Source: Thermococcus eurythermalis
GTDB lineage: Archaea; Methanobacteriota_B; Thermococci; Thermococcales; Thermococcaceae
Assembly (NCBI RefSeq): GCF_000769655.1
Contig: NZ_CP008887.1
Location: 682,001-746,000 of the forward strand
Length of the DNA: 64,000 nucleotides
Direction: 5' to 3'
A program made the position numbers and the translations under genes. The notes under the pieces are model-generated. The model was given only the letters and a program-made list of their open reading frames with translations, made no database searches and was not told the DNA's origin. Below, piece after piece: positions 31,038 to 41,060 of the stretch. Position 1 is the first letter of the stretch; every line of letters starts with the position of its first letter.

Positions 31038-32493
31038 CCTCCTCACCGTCTGTTCTCAGAATTATGAACCCATCTTCCGTTTCACCGATTATCTTGACTT
31101 CCTCAATGTTTCTCTTTTTGACTCCCTTTTCTTTTTTGAAAAGTCTGCGTATTTGTTTTATTTTTAATATCCCAACAGCAGTCCCTATGATTAACACCGC
31201 CACCGCTGGATAAACTGTCAGGGTGTCCCTTGAGAGGTACATCAAGAGGGCGAGGAGGTAAACACTGATGGCTTCCCTCACGTCTTCCCTATCCCATCTG
31301 GGCTCCAGATATTCAACCCATTCGTTTAGGACGCCAACGAGGAGAAGGTAATAGACTACAATAGCAACATCATTGGCGTAGTTTTCAGCCCCAAATGCAA
31401 GGATAACCGCTGCAATTATCAGCCCTATTACAGCGAAGAACACGAACTTCTGTCCTATTGAGAATTCCTTGTATGTTTTAGTTATCAACTTCCAGTACTT
31501 TTTAAGCAGAAGCACGGTTCCAAAAAAGAGCGTTATTACGGTTATAACAAACAGGAACCACTTTGCGTTGGGCTTTACCGTTATTGACGTGCTTATCTCT
31601 TTCGTTTCCCTGCCCGCTGGAGTTATGTAGAACTTTAAAGTATACTTCCCGGGGGGAGTTATCATTGGGAGCTTGGATTCGTGGAATATGTGAATAGTTT
31701 TCCCTTCGCTGTATTCACGCCAGGAAGGATGTTCATAAGAGAAAACCTTGACTCCAAAGTAGTAAACTTCGAGCCTGATGTCTATTTCGTTAACTACTCC
31801 CTTCTTGTTGGTTATGTAGAAGTCCGCTCTGATTGTATCTCCAGGGTGGTAAGTTTTGTTTAGAAGGATTTCGACTTTAATGTCCTCATCGTCAATCAGG
31901 AGCCTTTGGATGTTTTCCGTTTCGTTTGTTGGGGTTTCTTCTTTGGTTTCTTGGGGGATCGTAGCCTTGGTGCTTTCTGGTGTTTCAGTTTTAGTTTGGC
32001 TTGTACTTGTCTCTGCCTTTGGTTTTTCTATTGGCTTGGCCTCGGTAATGGTTAAGTTATCAAGATAAACCGTCCCGGTGCTGTTTATCACAATAACCAG
32101 GGCGGAGAATCTGGCCTCTTTTGAAGGCAGGGCAACCATTTCTACTTCTTTCCACTCAAAAGAGCTCTTTCCTATGAACGTAAGGTTCTTTGCGAAGAGA
32201 AACGTTTTATTTTCATTGAAATAAGCTATCTCAGCCAAAATGCCGCTGGCGTTTTCGGCTTTTATTGAGAATGAGTACTTTAGAGTTGTATTAATAGGGA
32301 TTAGTGGTGAAACTAGGGTACTAAATCCCCTTCCTACGGAAGTTGCCTTTAGAATTGTGTCATTGTTGATTGTCAAATGTTCTACCTTAACCCCGTTGCC
32401 TTGCCATTCTTTGCTTTCCTCTACGTTAGCTGAAACGGAGGTGAGCAGTAAAGAGATGAAAATCAGAAGGATTAACTTTTTCGTAACGATCAC
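31021..32493 (-). CDS. Secreted/membrane protein with beta-sandwich and Ig-like modules
   Basis: The protein has about 490 residues. A signal peptide (KKLILLIFISLLLTSVSA) is followed by a strand-rich domain resembling a carbohydrate-binding module, a Thr/Glu/Ser-rich linker (TSTSQTKTETPESTK), an Ig-like domain (YHPGDTIRADFYITNKKG) and four membrane segments near the C-terminus, ending in an acidic tail. I take GTG at 32493 as start, in a GTGA overlap with the preceding gene; the frame extends further upstream into that gene, but those codons lack a signal peptide position. It probably assists surface glycan assembly; no enzyme motif is seen. Confidence 0.72.
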   Translation of the reverse strand: MIVTKKLILLIFISLLLTSVSANVEESKEWQGNGVKVEHLTINNDTILKATSVGRGFSTLVSPLIPINTTLKYSFSIKAENASGILAEIAYFNENKTFLFAKNLTFIGKSSFEWKEVEMVALPSKEARFSALVIVINSTGTVYLDNLTITEAKPIEKPKAETSTSQTKTETPESTKATIPQETKEETPTNETENIQRLLIDDEDIKVEILLNKTYHPGDTIRADFYITNKKGVVNEIDIRLEVYYFGVKVFSYEHPSWREYSEGKTIHIFHESKLPMITPPGKYTLKFYITPAGRETKEISTSITVKPNAKWFLFVITVITLFFGTVLLLKKYWKLITKTYKEFSIGQKFVFFAVIGLIIAAVILAFGAENYANDVAIVVYYLLLVGVLNEWVEYLEPRWDREDVREAISVYLLALLMYLSRDTLTVYPAVAVLIIGTAVGILKIKQIRRLFKKEKGVKKRNIEEVKIIGETEDGFIILRTDGEEDEREE

Positions 32494-35400
32494 CTCCTGA
32501 AGATTCTGCTCTTGACGTTCTCTGCTAACCTTTTGAACTTCTCTTCCAATCTCCCTGCCCACCTGTCGCCTTTCTCTCTCCTCCAGTCGTAGAAGATATA
32601 GAAGATGCTCAAGACAAAGGTTGTTAAGGAGATTATCAGCCCCCTCTCAAACCAGTCTTGGGGAGTGTACCTTAGGACTATTTCAAGATCTCCTGTCTGG
32701 TTGATCCAGAAGCCGTTTATGACTCCGTATACTGGAACGGGCTTGACTTTCTCGACGAGCTTTCCATCCTTGTAGACCCTCGCCTCCCACAGCGGGTCAT
32801 AGGACTCGGCGAAGGTCAGGAAGAACGGCTTCGTGGCGTTGACTTTGACCTTCCAGAGGGTCGGGTTGATTTTTGTGTAGTTTTGGACTGTGGCGGGAGT
32901 TTCGTTGACGTTGAAGATGTCCTCGAGGGTCTCGTTGTTGTCTGTTGAATAGAGCCAGACGACATCTAAGATGGCATCCTTTGATACAGGAGTGATTTTT
33001 AGTTTATACTTTCCTTCTCTCAAGTAAAAAGTTGGGGTGTATCTGAATGTTAGATTCTCTGAGCTTAAAATGTAGCTGTAGTTCCCTATGGATACATTAA
33101 ATGTGCCTATACCCTTTAATGCAATCTTGTAGGTGCTGTTCTTCACTATTTCCATGTCTTGCCAAGCTTCCCCATCGTCTTTGAATTTTATGAGTTCTCC
33201 GTTGCTTGCGTTGAGGTTTTTAATGGTATCAGCATTAGAGTTGTAAAGGTCTGATTCAGCTTCAAATATGTAAATTACTGTCTTGTTCTGGAGTAATCGC
33301 TTAACTTCTTCCTTTGCTTTATAGTACTCGTTCTCTGGTACCAATGCAAATAAATTAACTGCATTGAAGCCTCTGACGTTTTCGAGAACTATTTTATGTT
33401 CTCCTTTTTCAAGCTTGAATGTGCCTAAATCCTTCCAAACAAATTTATTTAGCTGATCCTTGGTTTTGATATAAATCGGAGTTCCATCGAGATAGACCCT
33501 TATTGCTCCGCCTTTCTGGTTCTTAAAGTAGCGAATGAAAATCTTGTAATTATCGGTTTTATCGACTTTGAAGGGAATTTCGAGGGTGACTGGCTTAGTG
33601 TAGTTTGTTATGTCATAAACTTTCACATCATCTACCCAGATCACGTTGGGCAAAGGTTTATCTGTTTCATGACCGTGCCATATTTGGAGTTGGAGATACT
33701 TGGTGTTTTCATTTTCGGGCTGGTAATCAAAAGTTACAGTTTTCCAGTCGAAGGTGCCGCTTCCAACAGTTTTAACATATCTAGTCAATATTGGTGTACT
33801 ATCCTTGTCAAGTTCAAGAACCTTTATGTGCACCCCATGCGCATTGTATCCTTTAATCCTAAGTTCAAAATGATAAACATGACTCGAGCTTATATGTATG
33901 AGAGGAGATTTGACGGTTTTCCAGCCCCAAGTTGAGTTATATAGCGTTGTTACTAATGTGCCATTCTGCAGTGATAGAGTCTGTATAGAATTCCACTGTA
34001 TTTGGTCAGTATAATTTGCCCACGCTGATAACTCTCTCTTATCTTGAAATGTCCAAATTGCTACCAGCGTTTTATTTGAAATTGTGTTGGAGGATTTTTG
34101 AAATTCTGCATTAGTCATGACTAGCCCCTTGGAATAATCAAAATCCCAACTCCAAGGTAAAGTTTTTTCTTTTGATACTGCCCTCTGAAATGTTGGAGAT
34201 GAGATTTCTGGAACATACCTCCATCCTTTGTTATATGTAGTTACCATTCTGTCTGCATAAATTGCTGGAGGATATATTCTGGTTGAAGGTGTAGCGAATA
34301 TCGAAAAATCTTCTGGAGAATCTAGTACAACACTACTTGATATCTTTAAAATTTTGCTATTCCTATTGGTCTCGGAGTAAAAAACAAGTCCTAACTCTTG
34401 AAGGTCTCTAAAGTTTGCAGGATGTACAATTGATTCATATACCGGCAAACCCTTGTTTGTTATGACAATAATAGAACCGATTCTTATTCTACTAGACGTA
34501 TTGTTAAAAATTTGAAACATCGTTAGATAATTGCCGGTATACACTTCCCTAAATCCAAGCTGTCTTAACTGCCCTATCTTTGATTTAATATCCTCCGGAT
34601 TGATAGCAGAGCTATTTAGATCATAATGCAATATCAAATATTTTATATTAATAGAATAATACAACTTTGGTAAGTCTGTTCCTTTATATCCCGATAATGG
34701 ATATACAAAGGGAAACGGAGTCAGCGGCCCATAATAGTCAAAAAAGTATATATTCCTGTGATAATACACAGGTAGATTTGAATTCCTCATAGCGAAAATT
34801 CCCGCTGGTGGCCCTTCTAATCTTGTAGTGTTTAGCCATACTGGTCGCGCAGTTGAAAATGGAGGCACCCAAAGAGCGTGGTAATTAATGTTGTTCTCCA
34901 TAAGCGAGTTTGCAATAGTGTAATCGGTGGGAATCTTTGCTGGCGTCCAGTATCCGTTCATATCTCCTGTAAAAATTGGCCACGCGGAAATTGATGAGAT
35001 AACAACGATGGCAACAAGTACACTTGAAAATATTTTCTTATCAAGCCGCAACATAATTTTATATAAAAATATAGAAGTCATCATACTTAGTGCCAGCAAT
35101 GCGGGCATATAGTTTATTCTACCCTGCCTTAAAAGTCTCAAAAAGTACATCATTATTGAGCTTCTCCATAAAACCTCGACCCTGAATATATTCAGATCCT
35201 CAGATGTAAAGGGTAGATACACAAGGTAAATTGTGATGGGCAACAATAACATTGAATTGTTTGCTACAACTTGTTTTTTAGGTAGTATATATGATAACAA
35301 TGTCAGGAGCATTATAACTAAGAATAGATACATTAAAGAGTCCCAATATATTAATGACCAAGAATATACGCTAAACCTAGAAGCGAATACATTCACTGTC

Positions 35401-36215
35401 TTTTCCAACAACATGTAGCTATAATCAAAGTTTTTAGCAGGGGCAACTTGTGCGGGCATGCTTACTGAATACAATATTGGGGCAATAAATTTGCCCAAGC
35501 TAAATAATATGAAGAATCCCCCATAATATATGATTGATTTAAAGAGAGACATCAGGGAGGTACCATTTTTGTTAGAAACCAGATACCACATTATTGTAAC
35601 CAAGTATATAGGGATGATAACTGCAATATATCTGTAACTGGCCACCAAAGCTAACAATGTTGCTCCGATTATTGCATACCTTAATTTTTTATGTTCGAGA
35701 AGGGTTTTTAAAAAATACAGGTATGTAAGAGGTAAAAGAGCATGTTGAAATTTTAAACTTATATTATGCTGATACACAGCCACCCAGGGGTTTATTACGT
35801 ATATTATGGCTCCTACGATGCTCGCAATCTCTACTTTAAAATCCTCTTGAGAAATCAGAAATGTGTTTTTGATGAAATATTTCAAAAGACAATAAGCAAA
35901 AATAAATCCTAAAGGAAACTGAAGACCAAGTAATAATATTTCAAATGACCTAAAGGATAAATGGAAGATATTTTTGCTAACTAATATTAAGAAGTTGTAT
36001 AGGTAAACCTTTGGGAACTCTTCTAATGGGAATAATCCTACCTGGCAATCCCAGGCAAATTTATACATTGGCCAAAATTTCTCATAACTAATTGCCTCCA
36101 GTTGCTCGGAAAGTATTACGTATCCTTGATAAAGCAAAAGTGCTCTAACACTTACCAAAAAGAGGGATATTGCAACGATAAATAGGATTATGTATCTTTG
36201 ATGTTTCTTAAGCAT
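32490..36215 (-). CDS. Very large membrane protein, GT-C-like core with extracellular carbohydrate-binding-like domains
   Basis: The protein has 1241 residues. The first 430 residues hold about eleven membrane segments with an early acidic loop (WDCQVGLFPLEEFP). A long extracellular region follows with strand-rich domains, one of them resembling the CBM-like domain of the next gene (FDWKTVTFDYQPENEN), and a final membrane segment (GLIISLTTFVLSIFYIFY). The layout recalls YfhO or AftD-type envelope glycosyltransferases. GGTGAT precedes the ATG, and the start lies next to the pyruvyl transferase stop. The middle part is AT-rich. Function is inferred from architecture and context only. Confidence 0.78.
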   Translation of the reverse strand: MLKKHQRYIILFIVAISLFLVSVRALLLYQGYVILSEQLEAISYEKFWPMYKFAWDCQVGLFPLEEFPKVYLYNFLILVSKNIFHLSFRSFEILLLGLQFPLGFIFAYCLLKYFIKNTFLISQEDFKVEIASIVGAIIYVINPWVAVYQHNISLKFQHALLPLTYLYFLKTLLEHKKLRYAIIGATLLALVASYRYIAVIIPIYLVTIMWYLVSNKNGTSLMSLFKSIIYYGGFFILFSLGKFIAPILYSVSMPAQVAPAKNFDYSYMLLEKTVNVFASRFSVYSWSLIYWDSLMYLFLVIMLLTLLSYILPKKQVVANNSMLLLPITIYLVYLPFTSEDLNIFRVEVLWRSSIMMYFLRLLRQGRINYMPALLALSMMTSIFLYKIMLRLDKKIFSSVLVAIVVISSISAWPIFTGDMNGYWTPAKIPTDYTIANSLMENNINYHALWVPPFSTARPVWLNTTRLEGPPAGIFAMRNSNLPVYYHRNIYFFDYYGPLTPFPFVYPLSGYKGTDLPKLYYSINIKYLILHYDLNSSAINPEDIKSKIGQLRQLGFREVYTGNYLTMFQIFNNTSSRIRIGSIIVITNKGLPVYESIVHPANFRDLQELGLVFYSETNRNSKILKISSSVVLDSPEDFSIFATPSTRIYPPAIYADRMVTTYNKGWRYVPEISSPTFQRAVSKEKTLPWSWDFDYSKGLVMTNAEFQKSSNTISNKTLVAIWTFQDKRELSAWANYTDQIQWNSIQTLSLQNGTLVTTLYNSTWGWKTVKSPLIHISSSHVYHFELRIKGYNAHGVHIKVLELDKDSTPILTRYVKTVGSGTFDWKTVTFDYQPENENTKYLQLQIWHGHETDKPLPNVIWVDDVKVYDITNYTKPVTLEIPFKVDKTDNYKIFIRYFKNQKGGAIRVYLDGTPIYIKTKDQLNKFVWKDLGTFKLEKGEHKIVLENVRGFNAVNLFALVPENEYYKAKEEVKRLLQNKTVIYIFEAESDLYNSNADTIKNLNASNGELIKFKDDGEAWQDMEIVKNSTYKIALKGIGTFNVSIGNYSYILSSENLTFRYTPTFYLREGKYKLKITPVSKDAILDVVWLYSTDNNETLEDIFNVNETPATVQNYTKINPTLWKVKVNATKPFFLTFAESYDPLWEARVYKDGKLVEKVKPVPVYGVINGFWINQTGDLEIVLRYTPQDWFERGLIISLTTFVLSIFYIFYDWRREKGDRWAGRLEEKFKRLAENVKSRIFRR

Positions 36216-36219
36216 AGCA

Positions 36220-37383
36220 TCACCTTTGGAATATCTTTATCTTTTTTAATTCATTTATTAGTTCATCAAATGACAGATCCTCTGCTTGAATGACTTTTTT
36301 CCCAGTATCAACTAAAAAATTTGTGCACTTCTCGTCATAACTTATTCCCACATATGGGACACCTACTTTATATGCAAAAACAAGCGCATGATATCTCATC
36401 CCAATGATTACATCTAAATGTTTAATTATTGAAAGCATAATACTAGGAGGATAGTAACTTATAACTTTGCATCTCTGCTTGTATCGTTCGGGAAGCTGTG
36501 AGATTATTCGCATAGCAAACTCACTATCTGAAACTCTGCTCACGTATGCTGGTCCAAATGGCAAAAATATAATATATGCATTGGCATTATCAACTATCCA
36601 CTTTATGACTTCGGGCAATACTCTAACTACCTTCTCGTTTGCGACCTTACTATCAGTATACCTTACTGAGATTCCAACCAATGTGACCTCATAGTTGACT
36701 GGCACTCCCTCGTGAATTAAAATTTCCCTCCCATACTGAGGAGACGCTGGAAGGAGGAAGGGAAATAGCGTTATGTCCTTGGTTATCATAACTCTGTCAG
36801 GTTTAACTCCAAGGGAAAGTATATTATTTAAGGATTGATAATCTCTTACAGATATTATGTCTGCAACACTTAAGGGCAATTTCGATATTTCTTTAACAAA
36901 TCTTTTGGTACTCTTTGAATAACCTATTCCTGCAAATATTAATCGTTTTTTGAACAATGTCCTTGCGAGGAACCCCAATATTGAACTAAACACTGTCCCT
37001 ATTCCAGATTCTTGTGAATATATACTTCCTCCTCCGATAATGATAGTATCCGCACAAAGGAACGAAAGCAAAATCCGAATCACATCAAGAAAGTATATTG
37101 GAAATATTGAAGGATACTTATGCTTATAAGTTACCGAAATAAAACTTGGATTTTTAGTTGGGATATATACAGAATTCACGTTCAGTTTATGGAGATATCT
37201 GAGCAATATTAGTAGCATTGCTTCGTCTCCTAAATTTCCATCTCCATAGTTCCCAATAATCACAACTCTTTTATCTCTGATAAATTCTGGAGGAATTACT
37301 GTATTTAGGCCTGTTATCATACTATATCTAAGGTCGCTGTTTTTCTTATGTTTCATTAAGTAATTTACTAAATGCTCTTTCAT
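36220..37383 (-). CDS. Polysaccharide pyruvyl transferase family protein
   Basis: The protein has 387 residues. The opening IGNYGDGNLGDEAML and the later IIIGGGSIYSQESG, ITKDITLFPF and IGMRYHALVFAYKVG are the marks of the CsaB/WcaK family, which attach pyruvate as a ketal to sugar residues of surface polymers using phosphoenolpyruvate. The fold is GT-B-like. The first ATG lies 38 bases inside the preceding glycosyltransferase gene and lacks a clear ribosome site, so an internal start is possible. It sits in the AT-rich part of the nine-gene run. Confidence 0.88.
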   Translation of the reverse strand: MKEHLVNYLMKHKKNSDLRYSMITGLNTVIPPEFIRDKRVVIIGNYGDGNLGDEAMLLILLRYLHKLNVNSVYIPTKNPSFISVTYKHKYPSIFPIYFLDVIRILLSFLCADTIIIGGGSIYSQESGIGTVFSSILGFLARTLFKKRLIFAGIGYSKSTKRFVKEISKLPLSVADIISVRDYQSLNNILSLGVKPDRVMITKDITLFPFLLPASPQYGREILIHEGVPVNYEVTLVGISVRYTDSKVANEKVVRVLPEVIKWIVDNANAYIIFLPFGPAYVSRVSDSEFAMRIISQLPERYKQRCKVISYYPPSIMLSIIKHLDVIIGMRYHALVFAYKVGVPYVGISYDEKCTNFLVDTGKKVIQAEDLSFDELINELKKIKIFQR

Positions 37384-38428
37384 ATATTGCCACCCAATAA
37401 AACTTTTTTGAGAGCTGACGACATCTTATACTGAGCTTGCGATATTCTTTTTTACTAAGTCTCCCCTTTGATAGGCTCCTAATGATATTCTCAAGTTCCT
37501 GTCTATTGGAGTATACAACTCCACATTTATAAAATAAAATTTCCTTGTAGAATGGAACTGCCCTCGATATTATTACTGGAAGCCCACAGGATAAATACTC
37601 AATAACTTTTAATGGAAAACCATACTTAACATGACTCACTTTTGTGTTATAGGGAGCGATTCCTATCCATTCTTGTGAAAGCAGTATTTTCAAAACTTTG
37701 TCATGCTCAAGTTTTCCGAGAAACTTCGTCGTGCAACTTTCTGAAATGTCCTTGAGATGTGTTAGTTGTGGTCCGTCTCCTATGATATATAGTTGAACCT
37801 TATAATGGTTAGCAAGTTCTATTACCTCTTGTAGATCAAATTGATTTCCAACTGTTCCTACAAAAACAAGAGGAAATATCCCTTTTGATATATTTTTTCG
37901 GATTCCTTTTGGAATATCCCAAATCCCATTGGGAACGTATATAACCTTTTCTGGAGGTGCCCCCTCAAGTATCCTACCTCTAATCATTTCATGCGAGACA
38001 CACCATATATAATCCGAAAACTTTACTGCTATTTTATCAATAAGCTTGTAGATCCCATTTAGCAATAAGTTTTTGAACCGTCTCGGACTATAATCTAAAG
38101 AATAAAACACTACAACGGACTTATCCCGCTTCTGAAGTATTTTCAACACTATCCCAATTATGACACTCAATGGATCTGCACCAATATATACTTTCCAGTT
38201 ATATCTGGATGCAAGTGTACTCCCAAATATAATATCGGCCAAATAGCTATTTACAACATTACCACCGGATATTGCAGAGATATTGTCATTATGTAATACC
38301 ATGTACGGCAAATCTGTGTGCTTGTTTAATGGCAATAGGAGTGCAACAAATGTTATGTGATTCTCTTTGAGATACCTAATCAGCTGATGTGACGTTCCTG
38401 GTATGTTTGTATAATGGGTAACAAGCAA
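37346..38428 (-). CDS. GT4-like glycosyltransferase with TTG start
   Basis: The protein has about 360 residues and a GT-B fold. The N-terminal LLVTHYTNIPGTSHQLIRYL and the donor-site region VIYVPNGIWDI, PLVFVGTVGNQFD and KYGFPLKVIEYLSCGLPVI identify the superfamily. The first Glu of the E-x7-E motif is replaced by Lys-Tyr. No ATG or GTG is available in frame after an upstream TAG; the best start is the TTG at 38428, without an obvious ribosome site, ten bases after the previous stop. Low-level or coupled translation is likely. Confidence 0.75.
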   Translation of the reverse strand: MLVTHYTNIPGTSHQLIRYLKENHITFVALLLPLNKHTDLPYMVLHNDNISAISGGNVVNSYLADIIFGSTLASRYNWKVYIGADPLSVIIGIVLKILQKRDKSVVVFYSLDYSPRRFKNLLLNGIYKLIDKIAVKFSDYIWCVSHEMIRGRILEGAPPEKVIYVPNGIWDIPKGIRKNISKGIFPLVFVGTVGNQFDLQEVIELANHYKVQLYIIGDGPQLTHLKDISESCTTKFLGKLEHDKVLKILLSQEWIGIAPYNTKVSHVKYGFPLKVIEYLSCGLPVIISRAVPFYKEILFYKCGVVYSNRQELENIIRSLSKGRLSKKEYRKLSIRCRQLSKKFYWVAIYERAFSKLLNET

Positions 38429-38438
38429 GACATCAACA

Positions 38439-39257
38439 TTATTTTGAGAATATATACCCCATCCCCCCAGCTAAATATTCCAATCCTTTTAAAACAATTA
38501 CGCCAAAAGCCAAATGTGGTTTACTCCAAAATCTCTTTCTCTTAAAAAACAATCCGAATCTGTAAAACAAACTTATCTGTTTGCTTCCATACTCTCTATA
38601 TTTTGCTTTGTACATTTTAGCTGTCTTTCCATAATAATATTTCTTTTTAAGCCATTTTAATAATGAGAAGTTTTCCTCGTGGTGGAGAATATACGATGAG
38701 ATTCTCGCCTTTACATTATATCCAAGTTTCTCAATCTTCTGAGGAAGTGTAGACTCCTCAAAGAACACAACGTCTTCATCGAAACCACCAACTTGTAAAG
38801 CTAGGTCTTTTCTAAAAAAGCGCGCGGACTCTATCTCTGTTCCGGCATAAAAACTTCTTTCAAAATCTCTAACCTTGACCCAATAACTATTACCAACAGA
38901 GCGTTCGGGGATTATTATGCCACCAATTTTAGGATCTGATTCAATCAGTATGACACCCTCCTCTATAACCTTTGGAGTTAATTCCATGTCGGAATCAATA
39001 AATAGAACATACTTTCCGTTTGCATTCTTTAGTCCAACATTCTTCGCTTTTGTTCTCTCGCTCTTGATTTGGATGACCTTTGCATTGTATTTTTTGCATA
39101 TCTCAACTGTTCTATCTCGAGAAAAATTATCAACAACAATAATCTCTACATTTTTGTAAGTCTGGTTTTTAATAGATTCCAAACACCTTCCAATCGTTTT
39201 TTCCGAATTATACGTTGGAATAATAACTGAAACCAACGGCATCTCTTCTTTCCCCAT
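38439..39257 (-). CDS. GT2 glycosyltransferase
   Basis: The protein has about 272 residues. The GT-A motifs are VSVIIPTYNSEKTIGRCL, DNFSRDRT, the DxD Asp88-Ser-Asp90 (LFIDSDMEL) and GGFDEDVVFFEES. A basic C-terminal part with a short hydrophobic stretch may bind the membrane. The ATG at 39257 is favoured because GGTGA lies five bases upstream, just at the stop of the preceding gene. It transfers a sugar from a nucleotide donor to a growing glycan; donor and acceptor unknown. Confidence 0.88.
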   Translation of the reverse strand: MGKEEMPLVSVIIPTYNSEKTIGRCLESIKNQTYKNVEIIVVDNFSRDRTVEICKKYNAKVIQIKSERTKAKNVGLKNANGKYVLFIDSDMELTPKVIEEGVILIESDPKIGGIIIPERSVGNSYWVKVRDFERSFYAGTEIESARFFRKDLALQVGGFDEDVVFFEESTLPQKIEKLGYNVKARISSYILHHEENFSLLKWLKKKYYYGKTAKMYKAKYREYGSKQISLFYRFGLFFKRKRFWSKPHLAFGVIVLKGLEYLAGGMGYIFSK

Positions 39258-39258
39258 T

Positions 39259-40338
39259 TCACTCACCAACTGTGGATTTTAAAATCTCTTCAAACCTCTC
39301 TGCACTCTCGTCCCAATCAAACCTTTTTGCCCATTCCAAAGCATTTTCACTTAATCTTTTCCTAAGGGCTTCATCTTCATACAATTCTTCAAGTGCTTCG
39401 CTCATAGCCTTGGGATTTGGTTCACACAGCAAACCGTTGTAGCCGTGCTTTATTGAGTCTCTAAGCCCCGGAACGTTGTATCCAACAACTGGTGTTCCTA
39501 GGGCATTTGCCTCAATTACCACCCGTCCCCACCCTTCTCTTATCCCTGGAACCAACAGCACATGGGCTCTTTTCATGAGCTCAATTTTCTCGTTCTCCGG
39601 GACGAAGCCTTTAAAATCAATATTATCCTGACCATACCGTTTTTTAAGCTTTTCCATGAGCTCTCCCCTGCCAACGACCCAGAGCTTGCCTTTATCGAAC
39701 ATTTTGAACGCTTTTATAGCGTCTTCAGGCTTTTTGGTTGGAGTTAGTCTGCCAACAAATATAGCTGTGAATTCTTCTTCCTTTTCAGGAACTTCTTCTA
39801 AGATGTTCCCATCCAATCCATTGTAAACTATCTCGACATCTTTAAACCCTAATCTCTCTAAATCTGCCTTCGTGGATTCAGAAACGGTTATAGTTTTTAT
39901 ATTAACGTAATGCCTCAGCCAGTATGGCTCCAAAAAGTGCTTTCCAATAAGATTAATCGGAAAAGGGGTTTTATAATCCCAAAACTCAACTGCCAGTTGG
40001 TGTATCAGCGCTATGATCGGCTTGTCAACGTATTTAGGGGTTAAGAACGGTCGCGTGTTTATTTCATCAATAACCAAATCAAACTCATCTTTATTCTCCC
40101 TGTAAAATCTCTTTGCATGCGAGTAAACAGTGTCAAAAAGCCCAACTATTTTTCCTTCCCTGACTATTTCAATCCCATCAATCTCGTCCCTTCTTTCTGC
40201 CCCTTTAAAGTGTGAGGTAAAGAGAGTGACTTCATAGCCTTTCTTGACAAGCCTTTTTGCTATTTCATGAGTATATACCTCTGCTCCTCCCGCTTCTGGA
40301 TGTTGTATATCCTTCCAGTTGAGCCAGAGGATCTTCAT
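39259..40338 (-). CDS. GT4 glycosyltransferase
   Basis: The protein has 359 residues. MKILWLNWKDIQHPEAGGAEVYTHE is the N-terminal donor-fold mark of the GT4 group; further motifs are VYNGLDGNILEEV, AIFVGRLTPTKKPE and the E-x7-E in REGWGRVVIEANALG. The length is normal and both ends are complete. The gene overlaps the next upstream gene by four bases. It is probably one step of the lipid-linked glycan made by this run. Confidence 0.9.
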   Translation of the reverse strand: MKILWLNWKDIQHPEAGGAEVYTHEIAKRLVKKGYEVTLFTSHFKGAERRDEIDGIEIVREGKIVGLFDTVYSHAKRFYRENKDEFDLVIDEINTRPFLTPKYVDKPIIALIHQLAVEFWDYKTPFPINLIGKHFLEPYWLRHYVNIKTITVSESTKADLERLGFKDVEIVYNGLDGNILEEVPEKEEEFTAIFVGRLTPTKKPEDAIKAFKMFDKGKLWVVGRGELMEKLKKRYGQDNIDFKGFVPENEKIELMKRAHVLLVPGIREGWGRVVIEANALGTPVVGYNVPGLRDSIKHGYNGLLCEPNPKAMSEALEELYEDEALRKRLSENALEWAKRFDWDESAERFEEILKSTVGE

Positions 40339-41060
40339 TCCCTATCACCGTTGTAGTAATGTAATATGTTTTTCCTGTAAAATACTGCCATCGTGTCGAC
40401 AAACATCCGTGCTATCTCTCTGTAGTTTATGGAGGAGTTAAAAGTATTGTGTTCGATTTTAATGGGTATCTCGTGAATTCTGTAGCCGTACATATTTATT
40501 ACAGTTAAAAGCTCCACATCGAAAGCATATTTTTTGACCAGAACTTTTGAGAAGGCTTTCTCTAAAACTTCCCTTTTGAACACTTTCAATCCAACTTGGG
40601 TATCTGTGACGTCCAAATTTAGCAGAACTTTTACCAAAGTTCTGTAGAGAATGCTGAAGAGTCTGCGTTTTTCAGAATACTTTACTCTAGCTCCTGGCAA
40701 ATATTTAGAGCCAATGACAACATCGTATCCATTATCTAGAGCTCTTAAAAATCTCCGTATTTGGGATGGGGGTATATCGAGGTCAGAATCAAAGAACACG
40801 ATTATATCCCCACGACTTTTTTCAAAACCTTTTTTGAGAGCGTATCCCTTCCCCTTATTCTGGGGGTAGCTTACTAGCTTAACCTCTTTATAACTATCAC
40901 ACAGCATTTTAGCGACTTCTTCGGTATCGTCATTTGAACCATCGTTGATCATGATAATTTCGTAGTCTAACCCCTTCAGCTCCTTCATTGTGGTTTTTAC
41001 TGCATTTTCCAGTCCTTTTCCCTCGTTGTATGCGGGCATTAACACCGAGATTAGAGCCAT
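40335..41060 (-). CDS. GT2 glycosyltransferase, DPM1-like
   Basis: The protein has 241 residues: a compact GT-A domain without membrane segments. The motifs are ISVLMPAYNEGKGLENAV, MINDGSNDDTEE, the DxD in FFDSDLDIP (Asp91, Asp93) and DTQVGLKVFKREVLEK. This resembles soluble dolichyl-phosphate mannose/glucose synthases. The ATG at 41060 overlaps the flippase stop as TAATG and follows GGAGG; a longer frame from 41075 lies in the flippase gene. It probably charges the lipid carrier. Confidence 0.9.
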   Translation of the reverse strand: MALISVLMPAYNEGKGLENAVKTTMKELKGLDYEIIMINDGSNDDTEEVAKMLCDSYKEVKLVSYPQNKGKGYALKKGFEKSRGDIIVFFDSDLDIPPSQIRRFLRALDNGYDVVIGSKYLPGARVKYSEKRRLFSILYRTLVKVLLNLDVTDTQVGLKVFKREVLEKAFSKVLVKKYAFDVELLTVINMYGYRIHEIPIKIEHNTFNSSINYREIARMFVDTMAVFYRKNILHYYNGDRE

